Positions 43,856 to 53,403 of a stretch of 64,000 bases of DNA are shown here, piece by piece. The notes below the pieces were generated by a model. That model was not told where the DNA came from and searched no databases. It worked only from the letters and a program-made list of their open reading frames with translations. The DNA comes from Rhizobiales bacterium dw_265 (GTDB taxonomy: Bacteria; Pseudomonadota; Alphaproteobacteria; Micropepsales; Micropepsaceae): positions 310,001-374,000 of the forward strand of contig JAAVUU010000001.1 in NCBI GenBank assembly GCA_018449595.1. Direction: 5' to 3'. Numbering within the stretch: the stretch's first letter is position 1; each line of letters starts with the position of its first letter. Made by a program: the position numbers and the translations under genes.

Positions 43856-45316
43856 TCACATATGGCGATCTGTCACGTCCGTTGGTTTACTGAAATTGTC
43901 AGCCAGGTCAGGCATTTGTTGCGACGACCAGCCCCCGCCGGTGGCCCGGATCAATCCGACACTGGCCTGGAGGCGCCGGGTATGAAGGGTCAGCGCCGCC
44001 TGCTGGGCCTGGAGCGCCGTGGTCTGGGCCACCACCACGTCCAGAAAGCCAAGCGCGCCATTGCGATAGAGCGCCAAAGCCAGGTTCTGGGTCTTGGTCG
44101 CCGCCGCCACGGATATGGCCTTGGCGTCGGCGGCGTCGGCCAGCCGGTTCAGCAGCGCCAGATTGTCTTCCACGTCCTGGAACGCCTTCAAAACCGTGCC
44201 GCGATAGGCCGCGGTGGCGCCGGCATTGGCGGCTTTGGCGACCGCCAGCTGACCCTCATGGCGGCCGTTATCGAATAAAGTCAGGGCAACATTGGGGCCC
44301 AATGCCCAAAAAGCATTGGGCGCGGCGAAAAGCGGATTGCCGCCGGTATTCTGGAACCCCGCCAGCGCCGACAGGGAGATGTCGGGATAAAATGCCGCCC
44401 GCGCCACCCCGATGCCGGCATTGGTGGCGGCGACATCCCGCTCCGCGGCCGCGACGTCCGGGCGGCGCTGCAGCAGGGTGGAGGCAATGCCGGCCGGCAC
44501 ATTGGGCACCGGCACGTCCACAACCTGCGGCGCGATGGCAAAGCTGGGGGCCGGCTCGCCCACCAGGCTGGCGATGGCGTGTTCCATCACGGCACGCCGT
44601 CCCAGCACATCGGATAGCTGCGACCGGGCATCGGAATATTGCGACTGGGCGCGGCCCACATCCAGGCCCGAAGCGATGCCCTTGTCATGGCGGTAGTTGG
44701 TGAGGTCCAGCGCCTTGCCGTAAATGCCGATGGAATCGCGCAGCAGGCGTGCCTGGGCGTCGAGTTCCCGCAGTTCCAGGTAATTGTCGGCAAGCTGGGC
44801 CTGAAGGCTCAGGCGCACGCCTTCCAGGTCGGCAAAGCTGGCCTGCGCCTCGGCCCCCTCGGCCGCCACCTCGTTGCGGATGCGGCCCCACAGGTCCAGG
44901 TCCCAGGACAGGCCCGCCGCCGCCTCGTCGTCGCCATAATAGGTCGGCTGGCTGGGGCTGCGCAGCGGCCGGTTGGCCGACTGCTTGTCCGCGTCGGCGT
45001 GGCCGCCGATGCCGAAGCTGGGCAGGGTGTCGGACTGGGCCTGTTCCAGATAGCCCCGCGCCGCGTCATAGCGCGCCTGGGCCTGCGCCAGGGTCGTGTT
45101 GGCCGTCGCAATACGCTCTTCCAGGCCGTTGAGGGTGGCATCGCCATAGAGCGTCCACCATGCCTGGCGCGGCAGTTGCTGTTGCGGCGTGGTGGCGACC
45201 CAGGGCCCGGTCTCCTTGTAGGCAACAGGCTGCGGCGTCTCCGGCACATGATAGTCGGGCGCCAGATTGCAGCCCGATACCAGCACGCACAGCGACAGAG
45301 CCAGCCTAGTCCGCAT
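43856..45316 (-). CDS. Outer-membrane efflux lipoprotein, NodT/OprM type
   Basis: A 486-residue TolC-family channel. N-terminal lipobox is VSGC (MRTRLALSLCVLVSGCNLAP). The two structural repeats of the family are visible, including YDAARGYLEQAQSDTLPSFG and RPDVAAAERDVAATNAGIGV. It forms the exit duct for the RND pump. Overlaps the adaptor gene by 11 bases. Substrate not evident. Confidence 0.93.
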   Translation of the reverse strand: MRTRLALSLCVLVSGCNLAPDYHVPETPQPVAYKETGPWVATTPQQQLPRQAWWTLYGDATLNGLEERIATANTTLAQAQARYDAARGYLEQAQSDTLPSFGIGGHADADKQSANRPLRSPSQPTYYGDDEAAAGLSWDLDLWGRIRNEVAAEGAEAQASFADLEGVRLSLQAQLADNYLELRELDAQARLLRDSIGIYGKALDLTNYRHDKGIASGLDVGRAQSQYSDARSQLSDVLGRRAVMEHAIASLVGEPAPSFAIAPQVVDVPVPNVPAGIASTLLQRRPDVAAAERDVAATNAGIGVARAAFYPDISLSALAGFQNTGGNPLFAAPNAFWALGPNVALTLFDNGRHEGQLAVAKAANAGATAAYRGTVLKAFQDVEDNLALLNRLADAADAKAISVAAATKTQNLALALYRNGALGFLDVVVAQTTALQAQQAALTLHTRRLQASVGLIRATGGGWSSQQMPDLADNFSKPTDVTDRHM

Positions 45317-46451
45317 GGGCCACCCGTACCTGGTCGCCGGCGGAGAGCGAATCCGGCGGATTGTCCACCACCCGGTCGCCGCGCGCGAGGCCCGAGGCGA
45401 CGATCACCTGCGTCCCCAGGTCGGTGGCGATGCTGATGGGCTTCATCAAAATACGGTCGCCCGCGCCCAGCGTCGCCACCTGCAATCCGGCGGCGCGGAA
45501 CATCAGGGCGCTGGCCGGCAACCGGAGCGCGCCGCCATTGGAGGGCAATGTCATGCTGACCTGGGCGAATGCGCCCGGCTTGAGCAGGCCTTGCGGATTG
45601 TCCGCCGCGAACTCGACCTGCAGGCTGGCATTGCGGGCGCCGATGGCATCGGAAGTTGAAGCCAGTTTCGCCGGAAAGCTGCGGCCGGGATATTCCGGCA
45701 GGCTGAGCGAAACTTTCATGCCCGGCACGATCTGCGCGGAATAGCTCTGGGGCACCTCCACATAGACGCGGAGCGCATGCATGTCGGCCACCGTGAACAG
45801 CGGATCGCCGCTGGAGGCCGAACCGACCAATTGGCCGATATCGGCGGTGCGGCGCGTGACCACGCCGTCGAACGGCGCCACGATCCGGGCAAAGCCTTTC
45901 ATCGCCAGCAGCCGGTCGAGATTGGCCTGCGCCGCCTTGGCCGCGCCCGCCTTGCCGGCCAGGTCCTGGTTCTTCTCTTCGGCATCCTGCCTGGACACCG
46001 CGTCCAGCGGCAACAGGCTGTTCCAGCGCTGGGCGGTGGAGGCCGACAGGGCCTGCGCCGAACGGGCGGCGCCCAGGTCGGCCCGCGCCTGCGCGATCTG
46101 CTGGTCCAGTTCCGGCGTGTCTATGGTGGCGAGCAGGTCGCCCTTCTTCACCCGGGCGCCGATGTCCCTGTACCAGCCCTTCACATAGCCCGGCACGCGC
46201 GCATAGATCGGCGCGTCGTAATAGGCCTGCAGCGAACCCGGCAGCACCAGGGCCTGCGCCTTGCCGCCGGCCGTGGGCGCGACCAGCGCCACGGTGGGAA
46301 TTTCGGCCTCATGGGTCCAGGTCTTGAGGTCATGGGCTTCGACCAGCCGCATGCCCGTCCCGGCCAGCAGGACCGCGCCCAGCACACAGGCGGCGACGAT
46401 GCCGCCGCGCCGCAGCCTGCGCGTCAAATCCGGGTCACTCGGCGGGGACAT
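45306..46451 (-). CDS. RND efflux periplasmic adaptor (membrane fusion protein)
   Basis: A 381-residue protein with an N-terminal membrane anchor (GGIVAACVLGAVLLAGTGM), the lipoyl/barrel-sandwich halves (YVKGWYRDIGARVKKGDLLA; RIVAPFDGVVTRRTADIGQL) and a coiled-coil hairpin between. It links the inner-membrane pump with the outer-membrane channel. ATG at 46451 has GGAG 7 bases upstream and overlaps the pump stop by 17 bases. Confidence 0.93.
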   Translation of the reverse strand: MSPPSDPDLTRRLRRGGIVAACVLGAVLLAGTGMRLVEAHDLKTWTHEAEIPTVALVAPTAGGKAQALVLPGSLQAYYDAPIYARVPGYVKGWYRDIGARVKKGDLLATIDTPELDQQIAQARADLGAARSAQALSASTAQRWNSLLPLDAVSRQDAEEKNQDLAGKAGAAKAAQANLDRLLAMKGFARIVAPFDGVVTRRTADIGQLVGSASSGDPLFTVADMHALRVYVEVPQSYSAQIVPGMKVSLSLPEYPGRSFPAKLASTSDAIGARNASLQVEFAADNPQGLLKPGAFAQVSMTLPSNGGALRLPASALMFRAAGLQVATLGAGDRILMKPISIATDLGTQVIVASGLARGDRVVDNPPDSLSAGDQVRVAHAD

Positions 46452-49400
46452 GGCTGGCTCCAAAAGCGGATTCGGTGTTTTGCCGCCCGCGCACCAGCGC
46501 GAAGACGGCGGGCACGAAGAACAAGGTGGCGAAGGTGGCGAAGGCCAGGCCGCCGATCACGGCGCGGCCCAGCGGCGCGTTCTGCTCACCGCCCTCGCCC
46601 ATGCCCAGCGCCATCGGCGCCATGCCGATAATCATGGCCAGCGCCGTCATCAGCACGGGACGGAAACGGGTGACGCCCGCCTCGATCGCCGCCTGCACCG
46701 CGTCGCCGGTGGCTTCCAATCGCTCGCGGGCGAAGCTCACCACCAGGATGGAATTCGCCGTTGCCACGCCCATGCACATGATGGCGCCGGTCAGCGCCGG
46801 GACCGACAGCGTGGTGTGGGTGGCGAACAGGGTCCAGACGATGCCCGCGAGCGCACCGGGCAGCGCCATCACGATCACGAACGGATCGGTCCAGGAATGG
46901 AAGTTCACCACGATCAGCAGGTAGATCAGCACCACCGCCTCCGCCAGGCCGAAGAACAGGCCGGAAAAGGCCTCGTTCATCGTATTGACCTGGCCGCGAA
47001 TGGTGACCGAGGCGCCGGCGGGAAGATCGCGGCTGGTGTGGTTCAGCACCGATTGGATATCGGCGGCGACGCCGCCCAGGTCGCGATCCTGGGTGGCGGC
47101 ATAGACGTCGAAGGCGGGCTGGATGGCGTAATGGGACACCACCGCCGCTGTCTCCTGGCGGCGGATGCTGCTGAGCCCGCCCAGCAGTTGCGGATTGCCC
47201 GGATCGGCGCCGGTGATCGGCAGGGCCTTGAGCTGGCCCAGCGAATCCAGCCGGTATTGCGGTGTCTGGATCACGATCGGATAAGACACGCCATTCTTGG
47301 GATTGAGCCAATAGGCCGGCGCCACCTGCACGCTGCCCGCCAGGTTGACCACCAGCGAGTTGGTGACGTCGCGCTCGGTGACCCCGACCAGCCCCGCCCG
47401 CGTGCGGTCCACATCGATGCCGAAGGTGGGATAGTGCGAGGATTGCTGCAGGCGGACATCGGCGGCGCCGGAAATGCGGGCGATGCGGCCCGCCAGTTCG
47501 AGGGCATAGGCTTCGGCCTTGCCCTTGTCGGGCCCCGCCACCTGGACATCAATGGGCGCGGGCGAGCCGAAATTGAGCACCTGGCTCACAATGTCGGCGG
47601 GCAGGAAGGAAAAGGTCGAGCCGGGAAACCGCTGCGGCAGGATCAGGCGCAGCTGGCGGACATAATCCGCGGTCGGGGCATGGCCCTGGTTCAGCGACAC
47701 CAGGATGTCGCCATCCTCCGGCCCCAGGGTACCGGAATTGAGATAGGCATTGGCGGTGACGCTGACCGGCAGGCCGATATTGTCCACGATGGCGCCCAAC
47801 TGGCCGGGCGGGACCACATCGCGGATGCGGCTTTCGATACGGTCGAACATCGCGGCGGTTTCCTCGATGCGGGTGCCGATGGGGGCGCGCACATGCAGGC
47901 TGATCGCCCCCGCATCCACGGTGGGAAAGAAGTTGCGGCCCAAAAACGGCACCAGCAGCAGCGAAAGCAGCACAAAGGCGAGGAACCCGGCGGCGAACAG
48001 CCCGCGCCGCGCCATGGCGAATGTCAGGGTGCGGTGATAGCCGGCCCGCACCGTCTCGAAGCGGGCCTCGAAGCCGTGCTGGAAGCGCACCAGCCTGTTG
48101 GCGGGATGATGGCCCTGGTGCGCGTCGTGGCTGCGGGCGACCGCACGATCCTTGCGGTCGCCGTGCGCCACCAGCAGGTAGCTGGCCATGGTGGGCACCA
48201 GGGTGCGCGACAGGACGAAGGAGCCGATCAGGGCGAAGACCACCGCCTCGGCCATCGGCGCGAACAGATAGCCCGACACGCCCGGCAAAAAGAACATCGG
48301 CACAAAGGCGATGCAGATGCAGAGCAGCGAGACGAAGGCGGGACCGACGATCTGCTGCGCGCCGTCCAGGATCGCCTGCTGCACCGGCTTGCCCTTTTCC
48401 AGGTGCCAGTTGATGTTCTCGATGGTGACGGTGGCGTCGTCCACCAGGATGCCGACCGCCAGCGCCAGCCCGCCCAGAGTCATGACATTGAGCGTCTCGC
48501 CTTTCCAGGACAGCAGGGCGATGGAAAACAGAATGGCCAGCGGGATCGAGATCACGATCACCAGCGTCGAACGCCAGCTGCCCAGGAACAGCAGGATCAT
48601 CAGCCCGGTCAGGGTCGCCGCGATCAATCCCTCGCGCACCACGCCCGACAAGGCGGCGCGCACGAAGATGGATTGGTCGGCCAGCGGCGTGATCTTGAGC
48701 GAGGGCGGCAGGCCGGCCTTCAGCCTGGGCAGCAGCGACTTGACCCCGTCCACGATATCCAGGGTCGAGGCCGATCCGCTTTTGAGGATGGTCATCAGCA
48801 CGGCGCGGTGGCCGTCCATCCGCACCACATTCTGCTGCGGCGGCGCGCCATCGCGCACATGCGCCACGTCGCGCATATAGATGGTGGCGCCGTTGACCTG
48901 GCGGATCGGCAGGTTGTTCAGCTCGGCAATGGCCTCGGGGCTGTTGTTCAGCCGCACATTGTATTCGAACTGACCCACCTTGATGGTGCCGGCGGGAATG
49001 ATCTGGTTCTGGGCGGAAAGCGCGTTTTCCAGATCCTGGGCGGAAAGCCCGCGCGCCTGCAGCGCCTGGGGATCGAGATCGATCTGGATCTGGCGCACCC
49101 GCCCGCCCAGCGGAGATGTCACCGCCGTTCCCGGAACCGAGGCCAGCGCGGGACGGATGAAATTCTGCCCCAGGTCGAAAATGTCCTTTTCCGCCAGTGA
49201 CGGACTGGACAGGCCCAGCTGCAGGATCGGCACCGTGGAGGCGTTATAGTTCAGGATGAAAGGCGGGGTGATGCCGGGCGGCATCTGCCGCAGCACGGTC
49301 TGGGAGATCGAGGTGACCTGGGCGGTGGCGGTGCGGATATCCACCGTGGGGTGGAAGAATATCTTGACGATGCCGATGCCGTTCAGCGACTGGCTTTCGA

Positions 49401-49644
49401 TATGGTCGATGTCGTTGACCGCTAGCGACAACTGGCGCTCGTAATAATAGATGATGCGTCCGGCCATGTCGTCGGCCGACAGGCCGGCATAGGTCCAGGC
49501 CGACGCGATCACCGGAATCTTGATGTCGGGGAAAATGTCCGTGGGGGTGCGGACGGCCGCCAGCCCCCCGAACAGCACGATCAGGATGGCGAAGACGATA
49601 AAGGTGTATGGGCGCCGCAGCGCCAGCCGCACGACCGCCAGCAT
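46435..49644 (-). CDS. RND efflux pump, inner-membrane subunit
   Basis: A 1069-residue proton-driven transporter with the RND pattern: a first membrane helix, large periplasmic loops and two sets of helices. The proton-relay helix has GGLALAVGILVDDATVTIEN, with paired Asp. FFPTVDAGAISLHVRAPIG marks the second periplasmic part. A His-rich loop (RSHDAHQGHHPANRLV) lies near the middle. ATG at 49644 is chosen; a GTG 12 bases upstream is possible. The family covers multidrug and metal export; the substrate is not decided by sequence. Confidence 0.93.
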   Translation of the reverse strand: MLAVVRLALRRPYTFIVFAILIVLFGGLAAVRTPTDIFPDIKIPVIASAWTYAGLSADDMAGRIIYYYERQLSLAVNDIDHIESQSLNGIGIVKIFFHPTVDIRTATAQVTSISQTVLRQMPPGITPPFILNYNASTVPILQLGLSSPSLAEKDIFDLGQNFIRPALASVPGTAVTSPLGGRVRQIQIDLDPQALQARGLSAQDLENALSAQNQIIPAGTIKVGQFEYNVRLNNSPEAIAELNNLPIRQVNGATIYMRDVAHVRDGAPPQQNVVRMDGHRAVLMTILKSGSASTLDIVDGVKSLLPRLKAGLPPSLKITPLADQSIFVRAALSGVVREGLIAATLTGLMILLFLGSWRSTLVIVISIPLAILFSIALLSWKGETLNVMTLGGLALAVGILVDDATVTIENINWHLEKGKPVQQAILDGAQQIVGPAFVSLLCICIAFVPMFFLPGVSGYLFAPMAEAVVFALIGSFVLSRTLVPTMASYLLVAHGDRKDRAVARSHDAHQGHHPANRLVRFQHGFEARFETVRAGYHRTLTFAMARRGLFAAGFLAFVLLSLLLVPFLGRNFFPTVDAGAISLHVRAPIGTRIEETAAMFDRIESRIRDVVPPGQLGAIVDNIGLPVSVTANAYLNSGTLGPEDGDILVSLNQGHAPTADYVRQLRLILPQRFPGSTFSFLPADIVSQVLNFGSPAPIDVQVAGPDKGKAEAYALELAGRIARISGAADVRLQQSSHYPTFGIDVDRTRAGLVGVTERDVTNSLVVNLAGSVQVAPAYWLNPKNGVSYPIVIQTPQYRLDSLGQLKALPITGADPGNPQLLGGLSSIRRQETAAVVSHYAIQPAFDVYAATQDRDLGGVAADIQSVLNHTSRDLPAGASVTIRGQVNTMNEAFSGLFFGLAEAVVLIYLLIVVNFHSWTDPFVIVMALPGALAGIVWTLFATHTTLSVPALTGAIMCMGVATANSILVVSFARERLEATGDAVQAAIEAGVTRFRPVLMTALAMIIGMAPMALGMGEGGEQNAPLGRAVIGGLAFATFATLFFVPAVFALVRGRQNTESAFGASHVPAE

Positions 49645-49721
49645 GTCAGAAAGCACGGCCGGACTTGCGTCCGGCCGCCGGCGATCGGGGCCTGTTCAAG
49701 AAGGGTTGGATGAGCCTGTCC

Positions 49722-50240
49722 TCAGTTGGGGTCGGGAAGCAGCGCGCCTTCCAGGCTGGCGACGCATTCGCCGAACAGCGCGCCGCCGGGCATCAAACCC
49801 AGCTGGGCGCAGGAATAGCGCTCGCGCTGGAATTTCACATCGTTGGTGACGCTGTAATAGCTCTTGCCGGCCTCGGTCACTTCGGCCGAAAACGCGACGG
49901 GTTCGGCGGCCAGCGGCGCGGGACGGCCGGCGGCGCCGCTGTCCAGCATGCAGGTGGCCATGGCGGCGGAGTCCATCGGCAGGCCCTGGCGGCGGCAGGT
50001 TTCGTCGCTGGCCGCCGTCCGATAGGCCGCTTCACGCCGCGCCAGCGAACGCGCCAGGCTGTCCCGGCATTCGGCGAAATAGGTTTCGCCCTTCCTGAGG
50101 CCCATGACCTTGGTGCAGGTCGCGCTGACCAGCTGCGCCTGATCCGGTGTCATGTCATAAGTGTCGTCGGTGTTCGCGAATGCGGCGCAACCCATCAGAA
50201 GGGGCAATGCGGCAGCCGCGGCGGTGAGTGTGCGAAGCAT
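49722..50240 (-). CDS. Lipoprotein with internal duplication, function unknown
   Basis: A 172-residue lipoprotein: MLRTLTAAAAALPLLMGCAA has a lipobox (LMGC). The mature part repeats a module: CTKVMGLRKGETYFAECRDS near 50 and CAQLGLMPGGALFGECVASL near 150, each with a Cys pair and GL..G...F.EC. GAGGAAAC lies about 9 bases upstream of the ATG. It is 65 bases upstream of the RND pump gene on the same strand, so may be part of the operon. No known family. Confidence 0.75.
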   Translation of the reverse strand: MLRTLTAAAAALPLLMGCAAFANTDDTYDMTPDQAQLVSATCTKVMGLRKGETYFAECRDSLARSLARREAAYRTAASDETCRRQGLPMDSAAMATCMLDSGAAGRPAPLAAEPVAFSAEVTEAGKSYYSVTNDVKFQRERYSCAQLGLMPGGALFGECVASLEGALLPDPN

Positions 50241-50396
50241 GGGGCGTTTCCTCGTTATGACCCGCACGGTTTAGGCTCCGGCCACTGAATATGTCTGCGA
50301 CGCGAAATGAAAATCCGTTCATTCGATGCGTACACGATGGATTTGCGGGTTGCGGCGCGCGATAGAGAGGCGGCTTCCGTTGACGAAAGGAACGCC

Positions 50397-50924
50397 ATGT
50401 TTCAACGCACACGCCTTGCCCTTCTGCTGTTCGCCACTGCCGCAATGACCAACACGGCGCTGGCCAGCCCGCGCGAAGACATGCTGGCGGGCATTTCGCG
50501 CTGCGCCGCAATACCCGACGACCGCACGTTCCTGGACTGCGTCTATGGCGCGGCCCAGCCGATACGCGCGCGCCTGGGCCTGCCGCCCGCGCCCGCCGCC
50601 CAGCAGCGCCTGGTGCCACCGGCCATGACGAGCCAGGCATTACCGCTCGGCGCTGCGGCTGCGCCGCAAGCCGGCGGCGTGATCGGGCTGTTCAAGGATA
50701 GCGGCCTGCAGATGGCATCCTACAGTTTCGACAAGCGGGGCCTGTTCACCGTGACTTTGAGCGACGGCACGGTGTGGCGGCAGGATGCCAACGACACCAA
50801 CTTCGCGCATTTCAGCGCCAGGGCGTCAGACTATCCGGTGACCTTGATTCCGGGCGCCTATGGCAAAAGCCGGCTGGATGTCCGCGGCGAGGCGGGTTCC
50901 TATGTCGTCGAGCGTGTGAGATAG
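50397..50924 (+). CDS. Secreted protein, unknown function
   Basis: A 175-residue exported protein with signal peptide MFQRTRLALLLFATAAMTNT. It has a Cys pair module (ISRCAAIPDDRTFLDCVYGA), a Pro/Ala-rich linker, and a beta-rich C-terminal domain (TLSDGTVWRQDANDTNFAHF). AAAGGA sits 6 bases before the ATG. It is divergent from the duplicated lipoprotein gene, and the C...F.DC module is similar in kind, suggesting related Cys-pair folds. Function unknown. Confidence 0.75.
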   Translation: MFQRTRLALLLFATAAMTNTALASPREDMLAGISRCAAIPDDRTFLDCVYGAAQPIRARLGLPPAPAAQQRLVPPAMTSQALPLGAAAAPQAGGVIGLFKDSGLQMASYSFDKRGLFTVTLSDGTVWRQDANDTNFAHFSARASDYPVTLIPGAYGKSRLDVRGEAGSYVVERVR

Positions 50925-51386
50925 CGTATGGCATCGGTCACATGCCACAGCCAGCCCCGCAGAAAGCGATAGGCGTCGCCGATGGAAATACCGGGTCTCC
51001 GGAATTTCAACTTTCAGGTCATCGCCCCAATTGTTGGCATGAGATTGGGCTGGACGGCCGGACTTGGCGGTTTCCTGCAGGGCGGTCAGGCGGTCGAGAA
51101 TTCACTTGCCATCATTTGGTCGGTCACGCCTTGCGCCGCCATGTCGAACGGGACCGGGACGTCCTCGATGACCAGGCATTCGCCATGCGCGGCATTCCGC
51201 GCGATGAAACCCAGGCTAACACCCTGTACCAACGCGAGAATATCGAGATCTTCATATCCGGCGGATATGGCTAACAAAGTCTTATAAAGCCTCACGTTGT
51301 GGATTTTCACTTACGCGCATTTCCCGAATATTTTCGACTGCGGATTTCCCTCAAGGTCTTTGCGAAACTGATCTTGAGAAGCAGAC
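50925..51386. other. Intergenic region, no clear gene
   Basis: About 460 bases. A GTG-initiated minus-strand frame (51086-51310) and two plus-strand frames are open, but none has a ribosome site or recognisable motif. The right end must contain the promoter for the three-gene set at 51387-53403. Confidence 0.4.
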
Positions 51387-51785
51387 ATGCAGCCCGATCA
51401 AATTCTCATTCTCGTCGCCACCGAGGACAGCGTTGCGCTTTGCGCGAATTGCAACGGCGCCTCTCACCTGATCCGGAAATTCGCGACAATCGAGAACGAA
51501 GGTGACAGCCCAGCCGATTTCGTGCGCACCCAGGCGTCGCGGCGGACGCTCGCTCGCAACATCGCAGCCGTGTTGAGCGCAAGCACCGCCGCCGCCCCAT
51601 ATGAAAGCATCGTCATTATCGCTTCAGCAGAAATGATGACGGACTTGAGGCGCGCGATGAACTGCGCACGCTCGACCCTCGCGATCACCGAAATCCTGAA
51701 GAAAACTTCGAACCGCAAGACCTATGCCGACATGGGGCCGCGATTCACGCTCCCGCGCGCGGAAGACGTGAGGATCGCATCATGA
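51387..51785 (+). CDS. Host-attachment-protein-like small protein
   Basis: A 132-residue soluble protein. The first strand (ILILVATEDSVALCANCNGA), the RTLARNIAAVLSAS helix and YESIVIIASAEMMTDLRRAM resemble the Host_attach (required for attachment) family, in which an AxxLG-LR segment follows the central strand. The typical KDLT end is replaced by LKKTSN. Stop overlaps the next start (ATGA). Family call is moderate and its cell function is unknown. Confidence 0.55.
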   Translation: MQPDQILILVATEDSVALCANCNGASHLIRKFATIENEGDSPADFVRTQASRRTLARNIAAVLSASTAAAPYESIVIIASAEMMTDLRRAMNCARSTLAITEILKKTSNRKTYADMGPRFTLPRAEDVRIAS

Positions 51786-52159
51786 TCATCCGCGCCGCCT
51801 TTGCGATCGGTCTGGTTGCGCTGCTGATACCCAAGGAACCGGACGTCGGTCTCGGTCATCCCCAAAGCATTCTCTCCGCGCCGTCGGCAATTTTGGCGGC
51901 CGCTTGCGCACAACTCGCACAAAGTACCGGCCCTTGCTCCACCATGTCGCAACAGGACGTGTCGCATGCGGCGGACAATGCCGGTGATACGTCCGTTTTC
52001 GAAAAGCTCCATCGCGTCAAGGCCGAGATCGAAGAGGACATGCACCGCCGCGCGGCAAGCAGAATTATGGTGGGAGAAGAACAGGGGGCGGGCCGAAACA
52101 AGACGGGCCGCCCCGCTGTCGCCACCTCCCAAACCGATTTCGAAAGTGACGCGCGATGA
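51782..52159 (+). CDS. DUF5330-like small membrane-anchored protein
   Basis: A 125-residue protein with an N-terminal hydrophobic helix ending in MIIRAAFAIGLVALLIPKEP, a pattern seen in DUF5330-type proteins, followed by a conserved-looking Cys pair (CAQLAQSTGPC) and a hydrophilic tail. Start and stop both overlap neighbours by ATGA, so it is translated with the flanking genes. Function unknown. Confidence 0.6.
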   Translation: MIIRAAFAIGLVALLIPKEPDVGLGHPQSILSAPSAILAAACAQLAQSTGPCSTMSQQDVSHAADNAGDTSVFEKLHRVKAEIEEDMHRRAASRIMVGEEQGAGRNKTGRPAVATSQTDFESDAR

Positions 52160-53403
52160 ACACACCCTCTAGCAGCGACGTGCGCGCCGTGAACGGCAAG
52201 CTGGACGTGGACCAGATTGCCGTGAACCCCATATTTCATTTCGATCTCACCCCCGTGCTTGAGCATTGCGACTCTGCGATTGGCCGCAACCATGACTGGC
52301 TGCAACTCATGTGCGAGCGGCACATCGCAAAGATCGCACCGAAAGAGATCGTGCTTTTCAAGGATAACGGCTTTTTCCTGGTCGTCCAATCCTGCAGCGG
52401 CGGCGCGTCGCTTGCGGTCGCCAATACGGTCAACGTCGCCCTTCTCAAGCACTTCTTCGGCACCGAAAGCCTGAGGCCGGAACTTGGAACGCTATTTCGT
52501 GTGGCGACGCGCTGCGAACTCGGAGAGGATGTTCCCCCCGAAATTTTCCAGAAAATCGCATCGCCGGAACAGGTTTCCGAACCGGCGGTGCGGAACGGCG
52601 CTTCCGTCGGGGATACCGCCAAAGACACGGATCTGTTTTTCCGCCTCGACGCCAGCGGCATCACGGGGTGCAGCGGGCTGAGAACGGCCTTCGTTCCTGT
52701 CTACGACCTGCGCAGAAACACACCTACCACGTTTTTTTGTGCGCCGGTTTCCGCCGACATTTCGGGATCCGTGATCGGCGCCAAGGCGCTGAAAAACATC
52801 GATCCGCGCGACCGCCCCTGGCTCGACGAAGCACTGCTCAAGCAGGCGATCGACCTGACCAGGCAGATCGCAAAAGCGGATTTCGTGGCCGCGATCGGCG
52901 TGTCCGTCAGCTATGAAACCCTGTCATGGTCGCGTGGCCGACATCTTTATCAGAGCGCGCTGCGCGGCGCGGACGCCATGGCAAATCCGTTCCTCCTGAT
53001 AAAAATCGAGGACATTCCCGTCGGCACGCCGCTGACTCGCATCGCTGAAGTCGTCGGCGCCATACGGCCCTTTGTGCGGCGCATATTTCTGCACCTCCCG
53101 GAAAGCGAGATGCGATCGCTGGAAAGCGGAAATATCGGAATGTCGGGGGTTGTCGGTACATTGCCGGACGACGTAACGCCCAGAACCTCTGTCAAAATCG
53201 CAACCTCGCTGATGCGGGTCGCAAATGCCCAGCGCGCTTTTCCCTGCATGCATGGCGTGAACAGCGAACAGTCCCTTGGTCTGGTTCGTGCCGCGGGCAT
53301 TCGCTTCGCGTCCGGCAGAGCCCTCGGCCTCGACCTTCTGTGTGACGGTCGGCCGCTGAAGATGATCGGGTCTCTCGCGCGCGGTTGCGCGCAGGCCGCC
53401 TAG
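52156..53403 (+). CDS. Unknown protein with degenerate EAL-like C-terminal half
   Basis: A 415-residue soluble protein. The second half has a TIM-barrel-like order: LRTAFVPVYDLRRNTPT, FLLIKIEDIPVGTPLTRIAE and, near the end, NSEQSLGLVRAAGIRFASGR followed by ALG, recalling the closing strands of EAL domains (Q...G..F.QG..F). No E-x-L catalytic motif is visible, so phosphodiesterase activity is unlikely. The first 150 residues are unrecognised. Its stop overlaps the stop of the triple-receiver kinase gene. The EAL link is inference. Confidence 0.55.
   Translation: MNTPSSSDVRAVNGKLDVDQIAVNPIFHFDLTPVLEHCDSAIGRNHDWLQLMCERHIAKIAPKEIVLFKDNGFFLVVQSCSGGASLAVANTVNVALLKHFFGTESLRPELGTLFRVATRCELGEDVPPEIFQKIASPEQVSEPAVRNGASVGDTAKDTDLFFRLDASGITGCSGLRTAFVPVYDLRRNTPTTFFCAPVSADISGSVIGAKALKNIDPRDRPWLDEALLKQAIDLTRQIAKADFVAAIGVSVSYETLSWSRGRHLYQSALRGADAMANPFLLIKIEDIPVGTPLTRIAEVVGAIRPFVRRIFLHLPESEMRSLESGNIGMSGVVGTLPDDVTPRTSVKIATSLMRVANAQRAFPCMHGVNSEQSLGLVRAAGIRFASGRALGLDLLCDGRPLKMIGSLARGCAQAA

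Noticed and set aside
46261-49200. 979-codon plus-strand open frame opposite the RND pump
   Set aside because: Shadow of the pump gene; no domain and Gln/His/Arg/Gly-rich composition.
51086-51310. 74-residue minus-strand frame (KIHNVRLYKTLLAISAG)
   Set aside because: GTG start, no ribosome site, no motif, no neighbour on that strand; kept as unassigned.
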